Positions 56,310 through 64,000 of a stretch of DNA of 64,000 nt are shown piece by piece (the first letter of the stretch is position 1; every line of letters begins with the position of its first letter). The DNA is taken from NCBI RefSeq assembly GCF_000003195.3, contig NC_012872.2, positions 6,572,001-6,636,000 of the forward strand. Direction: 5' to 3'. This DNA is from Sorghum bicolor. Taxonomy: Eukaryota; Streptophyta; Magnoliopsida; Poales; Poaceae. The notes under the pieces were generated by a model. That model did not search any database. It was not told the DNA's origin and was given only the letters and a program-made list of their open reading frames with translations. Made by a program: the position numbers and the translations under genes.

Positions 56310-59300
56310 ATGGGACCCACAACCGGCTCCCGCTTCGTCTACAATCGCCGCCGCCGAGGCGGGCGGCACGCCGTCGAGGAGGCTTCCGACGAGGAGGAGC
56401 AGCGGGTGGATAGCTCCTCCTCATCCTCCGACGAAGAAGGAGATGAGGAAGAAGATGCCGAAGCGTCCGGAGAGGACATCGATGACGAGGAGGAAGAGGA
56501 GGCGGTCGCTGCCGAGCCTGCGGCCAAGCAGTCACCCGCAGCCGCGGAGACGGGGGAGAAGAGGGGCGGAAGGAAGGGCCCGATCAGCATCAGCCTCAAG
56601 AAAGTGTGCAAGGTAGTGGTCGGTGCAAAAATACATCTTAAATATTTTCTGGCTATTTTGCCGCATCTCTTGCTATGTGCCTTCCATTTGTGTTCAGAAA
56701 TAGTACGGCTTCTTTCTGAGTCTTGGAGCCCGACTTGAATTTCGGACATAGAAACAGCTTCTTTTGCGTACTCACTTTTACCATTTGGGGGGTAAATTAG
56801 GAACGGTCGCTTCTCTTGGACGCAAAATTGGATATTTTTAAAAAAAATATAATTTCGCCCAGTTTATTCGTTATGGCCTAGTTCCTAGTTTTGAATACGA
56901 AAAATGGGCTTCGGACCTAATGGAAAATGGCCCTCTAAGCGTTTAGTTTGTAAGACCAGTCTCTCAATGTATAGTTTCATGGTACAGTTACCAAGTTACC
57001 AAGATTATAAACTAGTTAACCGAGCCATATGAGTTTCATGGGGATGAAACTCCTCTCTCACCCGATGAAACTTCTTCATTTAATGACCCTGCCAAGTCAG
57101 CAATTTTGCTTATGTGGCACCCTATTTAATGTGCTCCCATGAAACATGCATTGAGACTGGCCTAACAGCGCCATCTTTTCTGTTCACTTCAGCAAAATTT
57201 TGAGATTCTTTGTCGCAAAGATTTCCTTTTATAATGGTGTAGTGTCTATGATTCCCCTTTGTATGCATTTCTCGATCAGGGGGTTTCATGAGTTATGTCT
57301 GGTTGCAGGTGTGCAAAAGGACAGGGCACCAGGCAGGGTTCCAGGGGGCTGTGTACATCGACTGCCCCATGAAGCCTTGCTTCTTATGCAAGATGCCAGG
57401 TTCTGATCTCTAAGTCTGGGTGATTATTTTGTTATGCTTTTGTGGTACAAAAATTGCTAATTTAGGATGGACAGAACACTTGTTTCCAGTGTGGATTGGG
57501 CTGATTTGTCTTTATAAATTAGTGTTCATGTTACATGCTGAAATAGCATTGTCGAAGGATTCTTGTTTAAACCAATGCCTACGAGAGTAGGTTAGAAATT
57601 ATTCATTTGATTGAAAGAGAAAAAACTGAAAGAACTTGCACCGATGAACCTATATATTATTATTTCTTTGTGTTTCTGCACCCAGGGATTTAAAGCTGCT
57701 TCCTAATGCTTCATAGCAGTTTACATGTTTTACTTATGATTTTAAAGCTTTATCAACAGTACCAAATGAATCTCGGAATATAAGTCCACAATGGATCCTT
57801 AGATGAAAATGACACGGATGCTGTTTTCTCAGTCACCAACACTATGTTTTCATCATGGACAGGTCATACAACCTTGACTTGCCCACATAGAGTAGCAATG
57901 GAGCATGGTGTCATCCCAGCCCCTAGAAGGAATACAAACACTTCACTAGATTATGTCTTTCAGAGCCAAGTCAAGGGCAAGATTTCCATGGTACCGAGTG
58001 TGATTTGAACAAGGCGTTATCTTCTGTGTTCATTGTTGCCGATCACAATATTTCATATTACCCCTTTTTTGTTAGTACCAGATCTGTCACTTATGTCCTC
58101 TTATCAATGCTAGGTTAAGCCTAAGTTTCTGATACCCAACCAACTAGAGTGTGGAAACATAAAATTTCATCAGAGGCGTGTGACATGCTTGGAGTTTCAT
58201 CCAACTAAGAACAATGTTCTTTTATCAGGAGACAAGGTACTGCACTAGTACTGTTGAACTTTGTTGCCCTCTTAAATTACTTACAAGTATCTGTATCTCT
58301 GCATTCCCAGTGCCCAAAAATGGTTAGATTGCAGGAACATGTAGGCACGTACTAATCAATCTTCGTTCTTTCCATGCAGAAAGGGCTTCTGGGTATCTGG
58401 GATTATGTTAAGTTGCATGAGAAGATTACATATGATTCTGTGCACTCCTGCATTCTGAATAGCATGAAGTAAGAGTATTCCTTGATGGTTGTTTCCTGCC
58501 TCTTTGTTTTTCGTGTGCAAAGGACAAAATGTTGCAACATGATTTGACCTTGTTCAGGATTGACACCACCAACGATGGGATGGTATATACAGCTTCCTCT
58601 GATGGTACTATCAGTTTTACCGATTTGGACACTGGCATTGGCTCCCCCTTGCTAAATCTCAACCCGAATGGTTGGAATGTAAGTTTACTTTCAGGTCATG
58701 TTCTATAGATCACTTCATTCAAAAAAAATTATAAATATGTTATTTTTTCAGTCTCTCTCTACCTCCCTCCCCCCATCTTGTTCTGTAATTATGCATTCAT
58801 TAGATGTCATTGATCTGAATTATTTTCTGTCCATTTTGAGCTTGTTTTTAATGGACCCTGGTCCTTCTTCTTGCTCACAACAGGGTCCAAGCTCTTGGCA
58901 CATGATATATGGGATGGACTTAAACACTGACAAAGGTCTTCTTTTGGTGGCAGATAACTTTGGTTTTCTTTACTTGTGAGTATCTTTAGGAAGTGGGTGG
59001 TGCCTTTCTGAGATTTATTCCTAATAGTGTAGAATGTTGCTATATATGCAGTTTCCTTTGAAACAACTGATCTTTTTGTTTTTGTGATCCATTTTATGCA
59101 TTTGTTTGGTAGCTCAATTCCAAATGGTTTGTCATTGGTGATTGTTTTACATTTGAATTCAGAGATATTGTTGTACGCTTTCACACTTACATTCATCAAA
59201 TATGTGGCATTCTGTTGTAAGCTATTATTGATTCTTGCAGCCTGGATAGACGGTCAAAGACGAGAATTGGACATCCAATTCTGATCCATAAAAAGGGTAG

Positions 59301-60303
59301 TAAGGTAACCAGCCTACATTGCAACCCTGCACGACCTGAAGTTCTTCTAAGCAGCGGAAATGATCACTATGTGAGTGTTTTCTGCATATGTAAAGGTCCC
59401 CTTTTGTTGTTTTCTATTTTGATGACATCTCCATATATCTGTAATTATTAGGCCCGTATTTGGGATACAAGGAAGCTTGAAGCCAACTCTCCCCTTGCCA
59501 GCCTTGCTCATGGACGGGTCGTTAATTCAGGATACTTTTCTCCACGAAGCGGAAATAAGATCTTGACAACTTGTCAGGACAACCGAATTCGTGTATGGGA
59601 CTATATTCTTGGTGATCTGCAATCCCCAAGTAGAGAAATTGTGCACAGTCATGATTTCAATCGTCATCTGACTCCCTTCAAAGCTGAGTGGGATCCAAAG
59701 GTTTCAGTTATAATTTTAAACTTCATTTTTTTGGATTTTATTATTTCACAATCGCTGTGCCCAATCTGAAATGGAATGTTAATTCTCTGCAGGATTACAC
59801 CGAAACCGTTGCTGTTATTGGCCGTTACATAAGTGAGAACTACAATGGTGTTGCTCTGCATCCAATTGATTTCATAGATACCAGTTCTGGGAAGCTTCTG
59901 GCTGAGGTGATGGACCCTGACATAACAACCATCAGCCCAGTGAACAAGCTACATCCACAAGATGACATCCTAGCTACAGGAAGCTCAAGGTAGTCCTATC
60001 GACATATAAGTACATAATATTGTATCCAGTGCTAGATCTTTTTCCCTCCACAACTCACAAGGTGGCCCTTGCAGGTCTATTTTCATTTGGAAACCAAAAA
60101 CTGAAGATGAACTTACTGAAGAAAGGGCCAAACAGAAGACCAAGGAATACATCTATGGATCAAGTTCCCGAAAGAAAGCAAATGGCAAGCATGGCAATAG
60201 TAGTGGTGATGACTCTGATGGCGATTCTGGCGGAAAGAACAAGAAAGCAAAGACGACTCGCTTCACTCATGCAGTAAAGGGAAAGGGCAAATCCAAAGTC
60301 TGA
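56310..60303 (+). CDS. DDB2: UV-damaged DNA-binding protein 2 (DDB2), WD40
   Basis: Eleven exons join in frame: 56310-56612, 57309-57399, 57863-57990, 58114-58236, 58380-58468, 58558-58678, 58884-58975, 59241-59370, 59452-59700, 59793-59989 and 60075-60303. They give 583 residues, the usual length in grasses. The N-terminus is basic then very acidic. A CCHC zinc knuckle ([14 protein letters not shown], about 125-138) is typical of plant DDB2. Seven-bladed WD40 repeats follow, including [17 protein letters not shown] (about 361-367; the WDxR DWD-box that binds DDB1) and NRIRVWDYI. The C-terminus is a Lys/Ser/Asp-rich tail ending [11 protein letters not shown]2 recognises UV photoproducts in chromatin and recruits the CUL4-DDB1 ubiquitin ligase for global-genome nucleotide excision repair. 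It acts in the nucleus. All frames are intact. Confidence 0.96.
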
Positions 60304-61112
60304 TGCTTGGTGTATATTGTTCGGCAGCAATTTGACAAGGAACCAGCTATTTACTAGCTGCTGCGGCATCTTCTTTTGTACCATCTTGGCCCCCTCAGCT
60401 AAGATGCTGAAGACCCATATCCACATGTGCTTCGGTTGCTTTTGAATCCCATATCAACACATGCTGAAGGCCCATATCAAACAAATGCTGTTGAACCCAA
60501 TAGTTGCCTACTACAGCAATGCTCCCAAGGAGTTAGCCAGTTAGGTCTATAAATAGGTTTCGGTTGCTTTTGGATCCTGACATGCTTACAGTCACTTGTC
60601 AATGAGGGCTTTTAACGGTTTAATCTCATATATCAACATATGAAACATCCTGACAGTTGGTTGAATGCAATTTATGTTTTCATATAAAATTCGTATGGGT
60701 TCTCTCATCTGTTTATTTTGGCTATCATCAGTTGTCACCCATGTTGACAAGTGAATAAATGAAATTTTCTGGCTGCCTATATTACCCATGCTCGTGCAGA
60801 GGAACTAGAGATTACACAAGTGGAATGTGCAAAATAACAAAGTTATACTCCATACATGAAGTTTATGTTTCAGTTTAGCATCAGCTCAATTGACATTCTC
60901 AAAAACAGCTCAATTTACCACTCGACAGCAGATGCTAACTGAACTAAGAGGATTCTTTGCCGTGGATATAATGAAAGAATATAAATAGGTTAGAATGTTA
61001 ATCACTAAGAATCAAGAGATGTATATGTATGTTGTTGGTAATGTAACAATATATGTTAATAAATGATGTGGTTTGCTAATTTAAATAACTTGAATGAAGA
61101 CACAATGGTATG
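60304..61112. other. DDB2 3' UTR and spacer
   Basis: It contains short near-repeats (ACCCATATCCACATG and CCCATATCAA words at 60,410-60,490) and AT-rich sequence. No gene is visible. Confidence 0.5.
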
Positions 61113-61384
61113 TGTTAGTTGGATGTGTTAGTGGACGCTGATGTGGACACTTTGCATGGCGATATAGTTGAATGTGCTAGTGGGATGTTCTAGTAGATAG
61201 TGATGTGTACACTTTGCATGACAAGAGAAATAGGTAGTGGAGTTTATATGTTAGTTGGATGTGTTAGTGGACACTGATGTGGACACTTTGCATGGCGAGA
61301 TAGTTGAATATGCTAGTGGGATGTTCTAATGGATGGTGATGTGTACATTTTGCATGACAAGAGAAATAGGTAGTGAGGTTTATC
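61113..61384. repeat. 136-bp tandem duplication with half-unit structure
   Basis: Two units start TGTTAGTTGGATGTGTTAGT at 61113 and 61249. Each unit contains two related halves of about 68 bp, both with GTGATGTGTACACTTTGCAT-like sequence, so there are four half-units. Confidence 0.88.
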
Positions 61385-61686
61385 TTTATAAGAAATATAG
61401 ATAACAAAATCAGCTTATGCAATATTTCTATTTTTGAGTGTGAAGACATAAACATCTGGTCACATGCCAAACAGAGTTTCTTACAATATGAAGTTCACTA
61501 TAAGCATCTGCCGCATGGGAATCTCGGCTCCTACACGATGCTCAGTTGCAACTGATTCAGCAGGTCATGATCACGCAATAGAAAAAGAAGATTCTACGTT
61601 GTCCTCTAGGTTAGCACCAGTATGGACCGTGAAACCCATAAAAGAGCAAGTTACCAGGAGGATGATTGGTAAGCAACAGTGGCATC

Positions 61687-64000
61687 TCACCCCTCTTGGT
61701 CTAGATGTTCCAACACCAAGACGGGCTCTTTTGGCACTTTCAATATGATTAGGTTCTGATCCCAGCCAGCGCTCCCCATTTGTCCGAGGAAGTCAGTAAA
61801 TCCATTCTCCAATGCAACTAGGCTCTCTTCTAACCAAGGGAAAACCCCATCCTGCCTTAGCTGATTCTTGTGAAGCCAATGTGCTTGCCACAGGCTCCTT
61901 AGGACTGACATGCTTGTTGCCGACTCCTGAAAATACAGTGAAGCAGATGGTGATATCAATTTGATCTTGTGCCCAGCTATTTCAGTGCCGTTTCAGCAGC
62001 AGATTACCTTGAAAGTAACCAGAAATGTTGGGTCCCTTGATCCAAACTGCTCAAAGAAGAGGATATACTTCTCATTCTTGTACAACTTCAATAATCTATC
62101 CACCTGTTCAATAATTTAACAGATTGGCACCAAAATAATCAAATGACATGCAGAATACACTCTTGCAGATTCAAGAGTGAACAGGTTTGGAAATTGATTG
62201 AGAAAACGATACCAAACGAGTTTTGTTATGAATAATGTTTCAAAAAGCACTAGGCACTAGGCAGGCAGTTGGGCTCCTAGCGCCAAGTCGTTTCTTGACG
62301 TTTGTATTCTATGACTGCAGTTTGTCTTTCTTCATCTCTAATTTGTGCATTTATTTACATACATCAGGTCCAAAACATCTCCGTGCAGAAAACAAATAGA
62401 CAAAAATGCCTAGGTGCTAGTTGAGGCGATGCAGCTCTACTTACCGCGGCTTAGGCAGAGCTGGGCATTGCCTTTTAAAACAGAGGTTACAAAATAGCCA
62501 AGGGAACTGCTACTGACCATTAGCTCCTGGATACATGCTTGCTGCAGCCTGCTGGTTTTTCCTGAGTCAGACTAAGCCACAGACAAGCTACCGATTCTTA
62601 TTGACACCCACCAACGTTAAAATTGTTCTCAAAGAAACAGATTACTTCAGTAGATTTATTAACAGGAATGGTCGATGGTGAAAAAGTTGAATGCCCCCTA
62701 CATTTTACTCAAAACTGGCAATGTTGACATGTTGTCACTAATTTCTTCTCGGATGTGTTCTCACCAATTTCTAGTTCATTCAAGGTTAGGTTAATGAAAT
62801 ATAGATTGCATGTAAATCCAGGTAGTTATAAATGGTACAGGAAATAAAATATCAATCAGGAGAGGCTAGGATTTAAGGAAAAAGAAACAAGGATGTCATG
62901 CGGTGGTTAATTGCAAACTGAGCTCTACATTGAGTCCTAAACTATTAACTACAACCCAACCGTTACCCCCCCCCCCCCCCCCACTAATTCTAATTTCCAA
63001 GGTACCTTCCCAAGGAAGCCCACCTACAGATAAGATCACTGTTTGCCTAAACGGCAGTTTAGATTGTTTAAATGGTAAAAAAAAGAGTAGCAGCATTGTT
63101 TAGGTAATAAACAACCCATTAAACAGGTTGATTCGAACGGTCAAAAATGGGAAAGTGGTCTGAATGGAATGGAGGAAAATGTTATTAGACGGGCTAAATG
63201 GCCTTTTAATTCATTGATTAGTAAATAGGACGATGTCAGCCACCACATTGGCACTCAACTAATTGATATCGTGAACATACAAGGGGGAATGGGATTTAGT
63301 TTCCTTCCCCAAAATTTTTACTTGCTATAGTACTTATTTTTACATGCATAAATATTAATATTTGCTAGCATATTAGATTTTTTATACATAAATATGTATA
63401 TTTAGCGGTACTACACAAAACCATTTAGGCTGTTTAACTTTGTTTAAACGGCCTCATGGTAAATAAGGGTGACTGACTGTTTAGCTTTAAGATTATAAAA
63501 AGTGTGGGAAAAGTGAAGCTACCAAAGTTAACAGAATCAGCTATTCATACCATGTCACTGGATTCATCACCACCAAGCATTCTTTCCATGGGCACACCAA
63601 AAGAAATTTGTGGACGCAAGAATCTTTCCCATGTTAAAATGTTTTCTTCCTCATTGCAAGCAACATAACCTAAGACAGCAAGCAAAAACACCAGGTACTA
63701 ACAAGTTACTAGATCTGTTTCAGAAAATAATAAGAAAAATGTAAAAATAATCGTGAGAAGAAAATGTCACCAGGAACAGTATGTTGTGCAACATGTGATC
63801 TCACAAGGATCCGGCCACGTTTTAGGTTTATCTACCAATATTACCATGAAGAGGATTAATGCATATATGAAAATGCAGTAAAACATGGAAATCTTCAACA
63901 TAATTATTTCATTTCATCAAGCAAAACTCAAATGGGGCCAAGCACCTTACTGTGCGGAACTTGAGAACTGATAGGGACTGATAGCGCAACCAAAGATGTA
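61687..64000 (-). CDS. RUS family (DUF647) protein, 3' part, partial
   Basis: The gene enters from the right edge of the window. Visible exons, in transcription order: 63951 to beyond 64000, 63771-63831, 63551-63669, 62008-62103 and 61687-61926, all in frame with GT-AG borders. They give about 187 C-terminal residues. Landmarks are LWLRYQSLSVLKFRT then INLKRGRILVRSHV, GYVACNEEENILTWERFL, KLYKNEKYILFFE, SVLRSLWQAHWL and GWDQNLIILKVPKE. This order and spacing fit the ROOT UVB SENSITIVE/DUF647 family, membrane-associated proteins, some of which act in UV-B perception, vitamin B6-linked signalling or auxin transport in Arabidopsis. Which RUS member this is cannot be decided from the C-terminus. 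The 1.4-kb intron (62,104-63,550) holds a 17-base C run. The plus-strand frame at 61,464-61,748 lies over its 3' end and is not called. Confidence 0.85.
62966..62982. repeat. Poly-C tract (17 C)
   Basis: A pure homopolymer run in an intron of the RUS-like gene, unusual in this AT-rich setting and prone to length change or sequencing error. Confidence 0.9.
63040..63480. mobile_element. Possible MITE with GTTTAAACGG-type ends
   Basis: AAACGGCAGTTTAGATTGTT near the left and GGCTGTTTAACTTTGTTTAA near the right, plus ATGGT/ACCAT words, suggest an inverted-repeat element in the RUS-like intron. The ends and duplication could not be fixed. Confidence 0.3.

Noticed and set aside
61464..61748. 94-codon plus-strand ORF after DDB2
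   Set aside because: It overlaps the 3' end of the RUS-like gene on the other strand and has no recognised domain.

Overview
The window is plant nuclear DNA, almost certainly from a panicoid grass and most likely Sorghum. The protein-coding genes are split by many short GT-AG introns. The spacers are full of Tourist-like MITEs with GGCCTTGTTTAGTTC-type ends, which are very common in sorghum and its relatives. The large repeats are grass LTR retrotransposons and CACTA elements. No bacterial-style operons, CRISPR arrays or complete tRNA/rRNA genes were seen.

Layout. 1-8.1 kb is a TE-rich arm: a LINE RNase H relic, tandem MITEs, a small CACTA element with internal repeats, a GC-rich retroelement-like patch, and a cargo-bearing MITE with a second MITE at its edge. 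It ends in a degenerate copy of the last two exons of a Cgi121/TPRKB gene. 8.1-16.6 kb is a truncated Athila-like retrotransposon (minus strand) whose LTR is split by a 5.3 kb CACTA element, itself carrying a MULE-type MITE. 17.8-18.5 kb holds a MYC-type bHLH gene (minus) with a frameshifted N-terminus. 18.5-23.5 kb is MITEs, a minisatellite and A-rich sequence.

23.9-37.4 kb is the first gene block. The KEOPS-subunit gene TPRKB/CGI121 (minus, six coding exons, a LINE relic in its large intron) lies head to head with the chloroplast protease gene EGY2 (plus, 13 coding exons). A five-exon gene for a Ser/Pro/Arg-rich BPP-like protein (minus) follows.

38.05-50.40 kb is a full-length Tat-lineage Ty3/gypsy element with two 705-bp LTRs differing at about a dozen bases. 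It carries gag, protease, RT, RNase H, a second RNase H-like domain and integrase, all now broken by frameshifts and stops. Its 3' part holds an antisense, intron-containing gene with a plant mobile domain, a proline-rich middle and a coiled-coil tail. The whole element is saturated with the hexamer GCCGAT/ATCGGC in coding and non-coding parts. It sits inside an older MITE.

50.4-56.3 kb is MITE-rich spacer. 56.3-60.3 kb is DDB2 (plus, 11 exons), the UV-damage recognition WD40 protein. 61.7-64.0 kb is the 3' part of a RUS/DUF647 gene (minus) that continues beyond the window. The host genes have unrelated housekeeping or chloroplast roles (tRNA t6A modification, thylakoid proteolysis, cytoskeleton, DNA repair, UV-B response). 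The only direct regulatory link visible is the short shared TPRKB-EGY2 promoter region.
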